Source of the DNA: Bradyrhizobium sp. CCBAU 53340
Lineage (GTDB): Bacteria > Pseudomonadota > Alphaproteobacteria > Rhizobiales > Xanthobacteraceae
Reading direction: 5' to 3'
NCBI RefSeq assembly: GCF_015291645.1
Contig: NZ_CP030055.1
Location: 3,100,001 to 3,164,000 of the forward strand
DNA length: 64,000 nt
The notes below the pieces were generated by a model. The model saw only the letters and a program-made list of their open reading frames with translations, did not search any database and was not told where the DNA came from. Below, in pieces: positions 53,478-62,019 of the stretch. A program made the position numbers and the translations under genes. Every line of letters starts with the position of its first letter. The stretch's first letter is position 1.

Positions 53478-54458
53478 CTATGTCGAGACGCGCACGACCA
53501 TCTTGCCGAGCGCGGCGCGTGTCTGCATCGTCTTGAAGGCCTCGCGAAAGTCGTCAAGTGCGAAGACGCGGCCGACCACGGGCTTCAGCTTGCCCTCGGC
53601 GAGCCAGCCGGTCAGCTCTGCCATCAGGCGCTTCTGAACATCGGGCTCGCGGGTGGGAATCTGCGCGAGGTCGACACCGAGCAGGGCGCCGCCCTTCAGG
53701 AGCGGCAGATTGAACGGCAGCGCGGGGATCGCACCGCCGGCAAAGCCGACCACGAGATGGCGTCCGCGCCAGGCGATGGAGCGAAACGCCTGGACCGAGA
53801 TGTCGCCGCCAACGGGGTCAAAGATCACGTCGGCGCCATGTCCGCTCGTCAATTCCTTCAGCGTGTCGCGCCAGCCGGCCTGCGTGTAGTCGATCACAGC
53901 GTCGGCGCCATGCGCCTGCGCGAAGTCGCGCTTTTCCGGTGTCGACGCCGCCGCGATCACGCGAGCGCCGAGCAGGTTGCCGATCTGCACGGCCGCGATC
54001 CCGGTGCCGCCCGCCGCTCCCAACACAAGCAGCTGTTCGCCCTCGCGCAACATGGCGCGGGCGCTCAGCGCATAAAGCGCCGTCAGGTAGTTGGCGCGAA
54101 ACGACGCGGCAACCTCGGCGGCAACGCCGTCCGGCAGGGGATGGAGCGCCTCGGGTCTGACGATGATCTCTTCAGCCAGCGCGCCCGACCGCGTCATGCC
54201 CATCACGCGCATACCGGGCTGATAGCCGCCGGGGCTGCCCGGCGCTTCGGTCACGATCCCGGCGAATTCCGTTCCGGGAATGAAAGGCAGCGGATCCTTA
54301 GTCTGATAGCGCCCTTCGATCTTCAAGCCATCGACAAAGCCGATGCCCGCAGCCTCGACGCGGATACGCAACCGTCCGGGCTCCATGGACGGCGACGGAA
54401 TGTCCTTCAGCTCGATCTGATCGATAGGGGCGTATTGCTCGACGACGACGGCTTTCAT
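53478..54458 (-). CDS. NADPH:quinone oxidoreductase family (zinc-free MDR)
   Basis: 326-aa medium-chain reductase: catalytic-domain start MKAVVVEQYAPIDQIELKDI, nucleotide-binding LVLGAAGGTGIAAVQIGNLL and the quinone-reductase segment GADVIFDPVGGD. No zinc-ligand cysteines are seen, as in the quinone oxidoreductase/enoyl reductase branch. It lies 56 bases after the helicase stop on the same strand. Expected to reduce quinones or enones with NADPH. Confidence 0.9.
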   Translation of the reverse strand: MKAVVVEQYAPIDQIELKDIPSPSMEPGRLRIRVEAAGIGFVDGLKIEGRYQTKDPLPFIPGTEFAGIVTEAPGSPGGYQPGMRVMGMTRSGALAEEIIVRPEALHPLPDGVAAEVAASFRANYLTALYALSARAMLREGEQLLVLGAAGGTGIAAVQIGNLLGARVIAAASTPEKRDFAQAHGADAVIDYTQAGWRDTLKELTSGHGADVIFDPVGGDISVQAFRSIAWRGRHLVVGFAGGAIPALPFNLPLLKGGALLGVDLAQIPTREPDVQKRLMAELTGWLAEGKLKPVVGRVFALDDFREAFKTMQTRAALGKMVVRVST

Positions 54459-54514
54459 CTCGGACCTCTGTTGTTCCCGTCACCCTGGCAGTTGCCGAGA
54501 CTAGCCTCTTGCGT

Positions 54515-56572
54515 CTACCGCCACATCCCCCGCATCCGCGCCCCGATGTCGATCTTCGGCCCCTGTGATCCGGTGCGCGCGGCTCCCGCAGCGGCCTTCG
54601 GCCAGGCGGTGCGCTCGAACAGATAGACGAGCTGCTCGGGGATGAAGCGGGTGCGCGAGGCATAGACGTGACGGTCGCCCTTGGCGGCCTGGCCGTGCAC
54701 GAAGAAGCGCTGCGGCACGACGAGATGCAGATCGTCCTTGGCGCGCGTCATCGCGACATAGAGCAGGCGGCGCTCCTCCTCGAGCTCGGCCGAGGTGCCG
54801 GCGCCGAGATCGGAGGGCATGCAGCCGTCGACGACGTTGAGCACGAACACCGACTTCCACTCCTGGCCCTTGGCCGAATGGATCGTCGAGAGGATCAGAT
54901 AGTCCTCGTCGCGCAAGGGTGGGCCTGACTTGTCGCTGGTCGCATCAGGCGGGTCGAGCGTGAGCTCGGTCAGGAATTTTTCGCGCGAGGAATAGCCGCT
55001 CGCGATCTGTTCGAGCTGCATCAGGTCGGCGCGGCGCGTCTCGGAATCCTCGTGGATGCGGTCGAGATGCGGCTCGTACCAGAGCCGCACGCGCTCGAGA
55101 TCCGCAGGCCATTCCGAATAGCGCAAATTCTCGACCGTGCGGACGAAGCCGGTCCAGTCATCGCCGGTGCGCGCCGGTACCGGCAGCCGGCTGAGCCCAT
55201 GCAGCGGATCGGGGCTCTCCGCCATCTGGTCCAGCACGCGCTGCGCGGTGGCGGGGCCGATACCGGGCAACAGATGCAGGATGCGAAAGCCGGCGACACG
55301 GTCGCGCGGGTTCTCGGCAAAGCGCAGCAAGGCCAGCACGTCCTTGACGTGTGCGGCGTCGAGGAATTTCAGCCCCCCGAATTTCACGAAGGGAATGTTG
55401 CGGCGAGTGAGCTCGATTTCCAGCGGACCGGAATGCGAGGAGGTCCTGAACAACACGGCCTGATGCTTGAGCAGCGCGCCTTGCTCGCGATTGGCCAGCA
55501 CCTGCTCGACGATGTAGCGCGCCTGGTCGGCCTCGTCATGGACGGTGACGAGCTGCGGCTTTTGCGTGGAGGTGCGGTCGGTCCATAGATTCTTGGTGAA
55601 GCGCTCTCGCGCGAGGCCAATGACGCCGTTCGCTGCCGCCAGTACGGATTGTGTCGAGCGGTAATTGCGGTCGAGCGTGATCGTCTCGGCGCGCGGCGAG
55701 AAGCTCTGCGGGAAGTCCAGAATATTGCGGACGGTGGCGGCGCGGAACGAGTAGATCGACTGCGCATCGTCGCCCACGACGGTGAGCCCGCGGCCATCGG
55801 GCTTCAGCGCCAGGAGGATCGAGGATTGCAGGCGATTGGTGTCCTGATATTCGTCGACCAGCACGTGGTCGAAGCGGCCGCCGATCTCATCGGCGATCAG
55901 CGCATCGCTCATCATCTGCGACCAGTAGAGCAAGAGATCGTCGTAATCGAGCACGTGCTGGGCCTGCTTGGCCTCGACGTAAGCGGCGAACAGCCCCTTC
56001 AGCTCGGCCGCCCAGCCCGCGCACCAGGGATAGTGCTGGCCGAGAACCTTCTCGATCTCCATCTCGGCATTGACGCAACGTGAGTAGATCGACAGGCACG
56101 TGCCCTTGGCCGGAAAACGGCTTTCGGTCTTCGACAGGCCGCGCTCGTGCCGGACCAGATTCATCAGGTCGGCGGAATCCTCGCGGTCGTGGATGGTGAA
56201 GGCCGGATCGACGCCGATGCGCTCGGCATATTCGCGCAAGAGCCGCGCGCCGATGCCGTGGAAGGTGCCGGCCCAGGTGAGCGCGTCGCGCATGATCGCC
56301 GCGTTGTTCTCGCCCAGCACCTTGCGGGCGATGCGCTCGACCCGGCCGGCCATCTCGGCTGCCGCGCGGCGGGAGAATGTCATCAGCAGGATCCGGCGCG
56401 GATCCGCGCCGGCGACGATCAGATGCGCGACACGGTGGGCAAGCGTATTGGTCTTGCCGGAGCCGGCGCCGGCAATGACGAGCAGGGGAGCGCCCACGGT
56501 CGCGCCATCGGCCACGCCATGCTCCACGGCGCGGCGCTGCTCCGCATTGAGCGTGTCCAGATATGACGTCAC
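54515..56572 (-). CDS. UvrD/Rep-family superfamily 1 DNA helicase
   Basis: 685-aa ATP-dependent helicase. Motifs in order: Q-motif LNAEQRRAVEHG, Walker A IAGAGSGKTNTLAHRV, Ia LMTFSRRAAAEM, DEYQDTNRLQ (II), VVGDDAQSIYSFRAA (III), NYRSTQSVLAAAN (IV), STIHSAKGQEWKSVFV (V) and LLYVAMTRAKDDL (VI). The GTG at 56572 starts a protein beginning VTSYLDTLNAEQ, right before the Q-motif; the ATG at 56671 would add a low-complexity leader. Size is typical of the Rep-like helicases conserved in Rhizobiales, probably a repair or recombination function. Confidence 0.92.
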   Translation of the reverse strand: MTSYLDTLNAEQRRAVEHGVADGATVGAPLLVIAGAGSGKTNTLAHRVAHLIVAGADPRRILLMTFSRRAAAEMAGRVERIARKVLGENNAAIMRDALTWAGTFHGIGARLLREYAERIGVDPAFTIHDREDSADLMNLVRHERGLSKTESRFPAKGTCLSIYSRCVNAEMEIEKVLGQHYPWCAGWAAELKGLFAAYVEAKQAQHVLDYDDLLLYWSQMMSDALIADEIGGRFDHVLVDEYQDTNRLQSSILLALKPDGRGLTVVGDDAQSIYSFRAATVRNILDFPQSFSPRAETITLDRNYRSTQSVLAAANGVIGLARERFTKNLWTDRTSTQKPQLVTVHDEADQARYIVEQVLANREQGALLKHQAVLFRTSSHSGPLEIELTRRNIPFVKFGGLKFLDAAHVKDVLALLRFAENPRDRVAGFRILHLLPGIGPATAQRVLDQMAESPDPLHGLSRLPVPARTGDDWTGFVRTVENLRYSEWPADLERVRLWYEPHLDRIHEDSETRRADLMQLEQIASGYSSREKFLTELTLDPPDATSDKSGPPLRDEDYLILSTIHSAKGQEWKSVFVLNVVDGCMPSDLGAGTSAELEEERRLLYVAMTRAKDDLHLVVPQRFFVHGQAAKGDRHVYASRTRFIPEQLVYLFERTAWPKAAAGAARTGSQGPKIDIGARMRGMWR

Positions 56573-56700
56573 GAATCGCCCCGGTGAAAGCGTGAGACTC
56601 GGCGATCTCCGCGCGAATCGCAATGCGGCTGGACGGAGCCTCGGATAACATCTAGGGAAAACACAGCCCAAAGTTCCGGCCCGAAAAGCGCGCCCCCGAC

Positions 56701-57291
56701 ATGACCGAGCTCAAGCCCAACCAGTTCGAGATGCGGCGGCTGGAATCGCTCAGCAACACCATTTTTGGCGTTGCGATGACATTGCTCGCGTACGACCTGC
56801 CCAAGGCGGCCGTGTTCACCCGGGCGCCCGACTGGAGCGATCTCGCCCAGGTCTATTCCGGCAAGCTCGCCGGTTTTGCACTCAGCTTCATCATCGCCGG
56901 CGTGTTCTGGATCAGTCATCACCGCAGGCTGGCACGCCAGCCGGTGGGCAGCCGCGGCATGGTGATCCTCAACCTGTTCTTCCTGCTCTCGATCGTGCTG
57001 CTACCCGTGAGCAACGGTCTCTACACCAATTACGGCATGAGCAGCGCGGTGGCCGTGCTCTACGGCCTGCATCTGACCGCCATCGCGGGCCTCAATGCCT
57101 GGCTGTGGTGGCTGATCATGGGCGGCTGGCGCCACGAGATCATGGCCTCGATGTTTCCGTTGCTGGTGTTCGTTCCGGGTACGATCGTTGCGGTCTTCGC
57201 GCCGCACGTCGCACCCTTCGTGTGGTTCATCGCTTTCGGCGGTCTCGTGATCCAGCGCTTCTATATCGCCCGGGCCGAGCCCGACGCGTGA
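56701..57291 (+). CDS. TMEM175/DUF1211 family membrane protein
   Basis: 196-aa membrane protein with six predicted helices (first at about residues 18-34, others near 55-75, 85-105, 115-140, 145-165 and 168-185). The first helix holds RRLESLSNTIFGVAMTLLAYDL, which aligns with the RxxxFSDGVFAIAxTLL signature of TMEM175 potassium channels but with the FSD filter-region motif replaced by LSN. It is divergent from the helicase. Potassium conduction is therefore doubtful and the protein may have another role. Confidence 0.85.
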   Translation: MTELKPNQFEMRRLESLSNTIFGVAMTLLAYDLPKAAVFTRAPDWSDLAQVYSGKLAGFALSFIIAGVFWISHHRRLARQPVGSRGMVILNLFFLLSIVLLPVSNGLYTNYGMSSAVAVLYGLHLTAIAGLNAWLWWLIMGGWRHEIMASMFPLLVFVPGTIVAVFAPHVAPFVWFIAFGGLVIQRFYIARAEPDA

Positions 57292-57300
57292 AACGGCGGC

Positions 57301-57687
57301 TCAGCCCTTTGTCGCGCCGAACCCATCGGCCGGCACATAAAGCTTGACCGGTCGGATTTCGTAGGCCGCGCTCGGATTGACCGCACGCAGCTTTCGCGCG
57401 GCTGCGATTGCTTCCTCATCGGTGTCGTATTCGACGAGGTGGAAGCCCAGGAGCTGCTCCTTGGTCTCGGCAAACGGCCCGTCCAGCACGATGCCGGCGC
57501 CCGGGCCGCGCAAGGTATGGGCCTTTCTCGTGTTGTCCAGACGGGCAGCCGGCCCGAGATGTCCGCTTGCCCTCAGGGGCGCCTGAACCTCGATGACCTT
57601 GGCCACGACCGCGGCATCCTGCTCCGGCGTCCACGCCAAGAGCTCGTCCTCCACATGGTAGGCCAGGATTGCGTAAAGCATCTTCAT
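57301..57687 (-). CDS. YciI/DGPF-domain protein
   Basis: 128-aa single-domain YCII-related protein (PF03795): MKMLYAILAYHVEDEL opens the fold, DGPFAETKEQLLGF is the DGPF box and EIRPVKLY ends it. Such proteins are often fused to or encoded beside ECF sigma factors, which is not the case here. It converges on the TMEM175-like gene with nine bases between the stops. Function is not established; a ferredoxin-like fold acting on a small metabolite is likely. Confidence 0.88.
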   Translation of the reverse strand: MKMLYAILAYHVEDELLAWTPEQDAAVVAKVIEVQAPLRASGHLGPAARLDNTRKAHTLRGPGAGIVLDGPFAETKEQLLGFHLVEYDTDEEAIAAARKLRAVNPSAAYEIRPVKLYVPADGFGATKG

Positions 57688-57884
57688 CTCGCTTGTTTTT
57701 GGGGGCGCAGCCCGAAAGACGTATGGTCGCCGCCGGTTCCGACAATCCCGGAGACTAGACTATTGCGTCCCGCTTGTACGACGAAACCGTCCTGAAACCC
57801 GATTGCGGCCTGGCGCGGTGAACGCCGTCCGGCGAAGAGGCGACTGATGGCCACAACAACAGTCGAGACGCATCGGAGGCGGCA

Positions 57885-58070
57885 ATGTCGGGTCAGACCA
57901 TCAAGATTATCTGCGATGCGCGGCGGGCAGGGACGTCGGAGCCTGCCGATCTGCACGACCAGGCGGGCCATCACCGCTATTACGGCAGCTCGGCCGAGAA
58001 TGGCGGCGAGCGCATCGTCGAGACGCGCCGCGGCAAGCGCCCCTTCGTGCTCGCCATCTTCGGCTTCTGA
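57885..58070 (+). CDS. small hypothetical protein
   Basis: 61 residues, rich in Arg, Gly and Glu, ending FVLAIFGF. It carries no motif I know. A weak GGAGGCGG ribosome site lies just before ATG 57885, and the codon choice looks like that of neighbouring genes. It ends 12 bases from the stop of the converging solute-binding-protein gene. I give it moderate confidence as a real gene. Confidence 0.5.
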   Translation: MSGQTIKIICDARRAGTSEPADLHDQAGHHRYYGSSAENGGERIVETRRGKRPFVLAIFGF

Positions 58071-58082
58071 GCCTCGCCGGCG

Positions 58083-58796
58083 TCAGGGTGCGCTGAGGAC
58101 CTGCTTGACGAGCGCCTCGCGCAGCGCGGCCAACTCGCCACTCGCCTCCATCTGCGCGATCACCTGTCCGACCTTCGGCACCAGATCACGGTGGCGCTCG
58201 TGCAGATAGTGGTAGATGCTGATGCGTTCGAGCGGAGGGGAGAGCGGATAGATCCGGGCTTGTAGATTGAGCTTGCGAACCGCGACCAGCCCGCTGAAGA
58301 GGTCGGTGACCATCACGTCGAAACGATCGGCATCGAGCATCATGATCATGTTCTCGAGGCTCGTGGTCGCCGTGACGCGATCCATGCCGCGCGTTCCGGC
58401 TTCCGATGAGCCGACGCCGCGGACGATACCGATGCTGTAGTTCCTGATCGAATTCCAGCCGTGCACGTCGAAATGAAGTTTCGTCGCGAACACCGACGGC
58501 TCAATGTAATTGATTGCCGGCGTCACCTGCAGCAGCGTCGGGTATTCGCGCGACAGCGTTCCGATCCGCTGGATCTCGCCGTCGACCTCGCCGGCGCTGG
58601 ACAGCGCCAGCGCCCGCTTGCCTGGGACGTCCTCGAATTCGAGCTTGATGTTCAGCTTGGCGTAGACGGCCCGCAACATCTCGCCGCCAACATATTGATC
58701 CGGGATGTCGGCGATCCGCGCCAGCCGGATCACCGACTGCGCGGAGGACGAACCGGCTGCGCATAGCAACAGGCAGACGACGACTATCCGCCACAT
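58083..58796 (-). CDS. periplasmic substrate-binding protein, SBP_bac_3 type
   Basis: 237-aa exported protein: signal peptide MWRIVVVCLLLCAAGSSSAQ, then a polar amino-acid-type binding fold with VYAKLNIKLEFEDVPGKRAL, GEVDGEIQRIGTL and DVMVTDLFSGLVA. No transporter partners are next to it. The upstream frame to 58886 lacks a signal peptide, so ATG 58796 is chosen. It is divergent from the hybrid histidine kinase at 59135, so it may be a sensory periplasmic protein feeding that kinase. Confidence 0.83.
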   Translation of the reverse strand: MWRIVVVCLLLCAAGSSSAQSVIRLARIADIPDQYVGGEMLRAVYAKLNIKLEFEDVPGKRALALSSAGEVDGEIQRIGTLSREYPTLLQVTPAINYIEPSVFATKLHFDVHGWNSIRNYSIGIVRGVGSSEAGTRGMDRVTATTSLENMIMMLDADRFDVMVTDLFSGLVAVRKLNLQARIYPLSPPLERISIYHYLHERHRDLVPKVGQVIAQMEASGELAALREALVKQVLSAP

Positions 58797-59134
58797 GGGA
58801 CGCCTCTCTGATCGGTTCTTGCTACTATTGGGTTCTGGTGCCTTGCGCGATCTACCGGAGATGGCGCTTACGCCAAGCCACGACACTCATCGTTCGCCCG
58901 CCATGCGGGCGACTCCCGGTTTTTCACCGATGTTATTCTAGCACGCAAAGTGGTAATTTGCGCGAGAATCCTGCTGCTGGGCGCAAGATATGACCCCACC
59001 GAACTCAGATCGCCCAAGGGCCGACAGGATTGCCGCGCGCATCGCGTGCTGAGAGAGAATCAAGATCGTCGAATTGTGCGCGGCTGCGACCGGCAGGCCG
59101 AAGAGGAGTGTCGCCATTTTCGAGAGTGGGGTGC
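58797..59134. other. divergent promoter region of the binding protein and kinase genes
   Basis: 338 bases without a supported gene. It contains a short hairpin (GCCCGC-CAT-GCGGGC near 58905) and the promoters of both divergent genes; I cannot assign exact promoter elements. Confidence 0.45.
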
Positions 59135-61534
59135 ATGGGCAACGCAGGTGACAAGAATCCCGATCGCAGCCGCGCGGTTGCTCCTGCGGCCGCGAAGCAG
59201 CATTTGAGCGGCATCGGAAGTGCATTCGCGGCCCCGCTGCCGGGGGCGCTGCTGTCACGGATCTTCAACTGGTCGCGAAGCGGCGTCGGGCCCCGCCTGC
59301 TTGCCGCCGTTCTGCTGTTCTCATCGCTCGTCACGCTGACACTGACTGCGCTCCAGTTCTATCTCGACTACGATCGCGAAGTCGGCGCGATCGAGACGCG
59401 GCTCGACGAGGTCGGCCGCAGCATCACGGCCAGCCTCGGCGAAAGCCTGTGGAATCTCGACCAGAACCAGCTCAAGCTTCAACTTGACGGCATCCTGCGG
59501 CTGCCCGGTATGCGCGCTGCCGAGGTCCGCGAGGTTGCCGATCGCCCCAATCCGATCCACGTCGCCGTCGGCGAGCGAAGCAGCCGCTCCATCGTGACGC
59601 GCGACTACCCCTTGACCACCGTTGTGCAGGGCACCCCGCGCGACATCGGCGTGCTGCATGTCGAGGCGACGCTGAGTGACGTCTACCAGCAATTGCTGAA
59701 CCGGGCCCTGGTCATCCTGGCAAGCCAGGCGGCCAAGACGTTCGTCGTCTCGCTGTTCATCATCTACATGTTCCACATTCTGGTGACGCGGCATCTGGTC
59801 GCGATCGCCGAGTTCGTCAGCAGGTACAATCTGGCGCGACCGCCGCCGCCTTTGCACCTGGAGCGGCGACCACCCTACGATCCGGACGAGCTGGACAAGG
59901 TGATGGATGCGTTCAATGGGATGTGCGTCAATCTCGGTCATGCCTATGGCGAGCTCCGCGAGGCCAATGCGAATCTCGAACGTGATCTGAAGATCCGCCG
60001 TCGTGCGGAAGAAGATGCGCGCGCGAGCGAGCAGCGCTTTCGCGACTATGCCGAGACGGCATCCGACTGGTTCTGGGAAACCGGGCCGGATCATCGGTTC
60101 ACCTATCTCTCCGACCGGGTCACCGCATTCGGCATGGACAAGACCATGATCGGCAAGCGTCGGACCGATGCCGCTTTCGACCGCGATGCGGAGCCGGAGA
60201 AGTGGCGCGCGCACATGGCGATGCTGGACCGCCACGAACCGTTCCGGAAGTTCGAGTATTGCGGCCGCGATACGACGGGACGTCTGCGCCATTTCAGCGT
60301 CAGCGGCCAGCCGATCTTTGCCGACGACGGGCGTTTCATGGGCTATCGCGGCTCGGCCACCGATCTCACGGCGCAGCACGAGACCGAGGAGCGGCTTCGC
60401 CAGTCCCAGAAGATGGATGCGATCGGCCAGCTCACCGGCGGCGTCGCGCACGACTTCAACAACGTGCTCACCGTCATCACCGGCACCATCGAAATCATCC
60501 GGGAAGGGCTTGCGGACCAGCCTGAGCTCGCCGCGATCGCCCAGCTCATCGACGATGCGGCCTCACGGGGTGCCGAGATCACATCGCAGCTGCTGACCTT
60601 CGCGCGGCGTCAGCCGCTGGAGCCGCGCGAGATCGACGTCAACGGTCTCGTGGTCGAGACGGCGAAGCTGTTGCGGCCGATCCTCGGCGAGCATGTCGAG
60701 ATCGTGACCCGGCTCGCCGACGATGCGTGGCCGGCCATGGCCGATCCGTCGCAGCTGTCCTCGGCGATCGTCAATCTTGCCGTCAATGCGCGCGATGCGA
60801 TGCCTGACGGCGGCAGGCTCACGCTCGAGACCGCAAACCGGGAGCTCGATGGCACCGGCGAGGGGGACGGCGATGCAGGCTCCTATGTCATGGTCGCCGT
60901 CTCCGACACCGGTCACGGCATTCCGGCCGACGTCCGCGACCGCGTGTTCGAGCCGTTCTTCACCACCAAGGGGGTCGGCCGCGGCACCGGGCTCGGCCTG
61001 AGCATGGTCTACGGCTTCGTCAAGCAGACTGGAGGCACGGTCGCGATCGAGAGCGAGGAGGGCCGTGGCACGGTGGTACGGCTGTTGCTGCCGCGATCGG
61101 CGGGCGAGGGAGCGGCGAAAACCTCGCCGGTGCAGGCGCTGGCGCCGTCGCGCGGGCACGAGACCATCCTCGTGGTCGAGGACGACCCGCTGGTGCAGGG
61201 GTATGTCATCGCCCAGCTCGGCAGCCTTGGCTATCGAACTTTGACGGCCAGCGATGGCGCAAGCGCACTTGCGCTGGTCGATCAGGGCGCGAGCTTCGAT
61301 CTGCTGTTCACCGACATCATCATGCCCGGCGGGATGAACGGGCGGGAATTGGCCGACGCTGTCCGGCTGCGCCGGCCGGGCGCGCGGGTGCTCTACACGT
61401 CCGGCTATACCGACAACGCCATCGTCCACGAGGGACATCTCGTTCCCGGTGTGGCGCTGCTTCGCAAGCCGTACCGGAAGGCCGACCTGTCGCAGAAGAT
61501 CCGTGAGATGCTGGCGGGCGAGGGGCCGCTCTGA
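59135..61534 (+). CDS. hybrid sensor histidine kinase/response regulator
   Basis: 799-aa membrane sensor. A first helix (about 50-75; RLLAAVLLFSSLVTLTLTAL) and a second near 200-220 flank a periplasmic domain with SLGESLWNLDQNQLKLQLDG. Then come a HAMP-like/coiled region, a PAS domain (about 310-420), the histidine box QLTGGVAHDFNNVLTVI, the ATPase domain (NLAVNARDAMPDGG, SDTGHGIP, GTGLGLSM) and a C-terminal receiver with phospho-acceptor Asp in LLFTDIIMPGG. No DNA-binding output domain is present, so phosphate is passed on or the receiver tunes the kinase. The signal is unknown. Confidence 0.92.
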   Translation: MGNAGDKNPDRSRAVAPAAAKQHLSGIGSAFAAPLPGALLSRIFNWSRSGVGPRLLAAVLLFSSLVTLTLTALQFYLDYDREVGAIETRLDEVGRSITASLGESLWNLDQNQLKLQLDGILRLPGMRAAEVREVADRPNPIHVAVGERSSRSIVTRDYPLTTVVQGTPRDIGVLHVEATLSDVYQQLLNRALVILASQAAKTFVVSLFIIYMFHILVTRHLVAIAEFVSRYNLARPPPPLHLERRPPYDPDELDKVMDAFNGMCVNLGHAYGELREANANLERDLKIRRRAEEDARASEQRFRDYAETASDWFWETGPDHRFTYLSDRVTAFGMDKTMIGKRRTDAAFDRDAEPEKWRAHMAMLDRHEPFRKFEYCGRDTTGRLRHFSVSGQPIFADDGRFMGYRGSATDLTAQHETEERLRQSQKMDAIGQLTGGVAHDFNNVLTVITGTIEIIREGLADQPELAAIAQLIDDAASRGAEITSQLLTFARRQPLEPREIDVNGLVVETAKLLRPILGEHVEIVTRLADDAWPAMADPSQLSSAIVNLAVNARDAMPDGGRLTLETANRELDGTGEGDGDAGSYVMVAVSDTGHGIPADVRDRVFEPFFTTKGVGRGTGLGLSMVYGFVKQTGGTVAIESEEGRGTVVRLLLPRSAGEGAAKTSPVQALAPSRGHETILVVEDDPLVQGYVIAQLGSLGYRTLTASDGASALALVDQGASFDLLFTDIIMPGGMNGRELADAVRLRRPGARVLYTSGYTDNAIVHEGHLVPGVALLRKPYRKADLSQKIREMLAGEGPL

Positions 61535-61566
61535 ACGGCGCGCGATACCGCCGAAATCGGCTGACC

Positions 61567-61603
61567 AAAGAAAAGGCGCGGCAGGGGAGAACCCTGTCGC
61601 GCC
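61567..61603 (-). terminator. intrinsic terminator of the 14-aa gene
   Basis: 12-bp GC-rich stem (61575-61586 with 61592-61603, one G-U pair) and a 5-nt loop. On the minus strand it is followed by TTTTCTTT. That places it about 60 bases after the stop of the small minus-strand gene; it may also stop kinase transcripts from the other side. Confidence 0.8.
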
Positions 61604-61663
61604 CGATTTCTTGCTCGCTGGTCCAGGGCTGAGAGCGCCCCGATGCCAAGCCTCTTTCAAAGC

Positions 61664-61708
61664 CTAGCGGGCGATCCCAGCGAGGTGACAGCGCTTGAGA
61701 CAAGACAC
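61664..61708 (-). CDS. 14-residue polypeptide with an extended Shine-Dalgarno
   Basis: GTG start at 61708 and TAG stop at 61664-61666 encode 14 residues, MSCLKRCHLAGIAR. Directly upstream lies CGAAAGGAGGTGATCCA, a 17-base stretch complementary to the 3' end of 16S rRNA along nearly its full length, and downstream an intrinsic terminator. Start of transcription near 61730 would give an RNA of about 165 nt. I recall a small conserved Bradyrhizobiaceae mRNA with just this design (14 codons, 17-nt Shine-Dalgarno). The peptide's role is not known; the RNA itself may act by binding 30S subunits. Confidence 0.85.
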   Translation of the reverse strand: MSCLKRCHLAGIAR

Positions 61709-61725
61709 TGGATCACCTCCTTTCG
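61709..61725 (-). promoter_or_regulatory. 17-nt extended Shine-Dalgarno
   Basis: Plus-strand TGGATCACCTCCTTTC at 61709-61724 equals the 3' terminus of alphaproteobacterial 16S rRNA, so the transcript carries the full complement. The usual overlap is 4-8 bases. It abuts the GTG start with no spacer if counted to the end of the match. Confidence 0.85.
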
Positions 61726-61872
61726 TTGGTTTCGGGACACTCAATATAGGTCTAAATCGCCGCGCCGTTAAGGGGTGGTGCCCGGAGGCGGGAACAACCC
61801 CCTCCGCGAGGCGGGAAAGACCGGTCCGGAGCAGTTGAGACCGTCGCCGGGCCGTGTTAGGGAGCCCCTGTC

Positions 61873-61946
61873 GCGGGTGTAGCTCAATGGTAGAGCAGCA
61901 GCCTTCCAAGCTGAATACGAGGGTTCGATTCCCTTCACCCGCTCCA
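61873..61946 (+). tRNA. tRNA-Gly(TCC)
   Basis: Complete cloverleaf: acceptor GCGGGTG pairs with CACCCGC, D-arm in GCTCAATGGTAGAGC, anticodon loop with TCC in CAGCCTTCCAAGCTG, T-arm GAGGG-TTCGATT-CCCTT, discriminator T and encoded CCA. An integrase remnant lies directly downstream, pointing at the tRNA, so this gene is the attachment site of a second island. Confidence 0.95.
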
Positions 61947-62019
61947 AATGTTTTCAATCACTTATCGGGCTTGTTAATTTCCATTCCGACAAGACGGCGG
62001 AATCCATTCCGACAAATGT

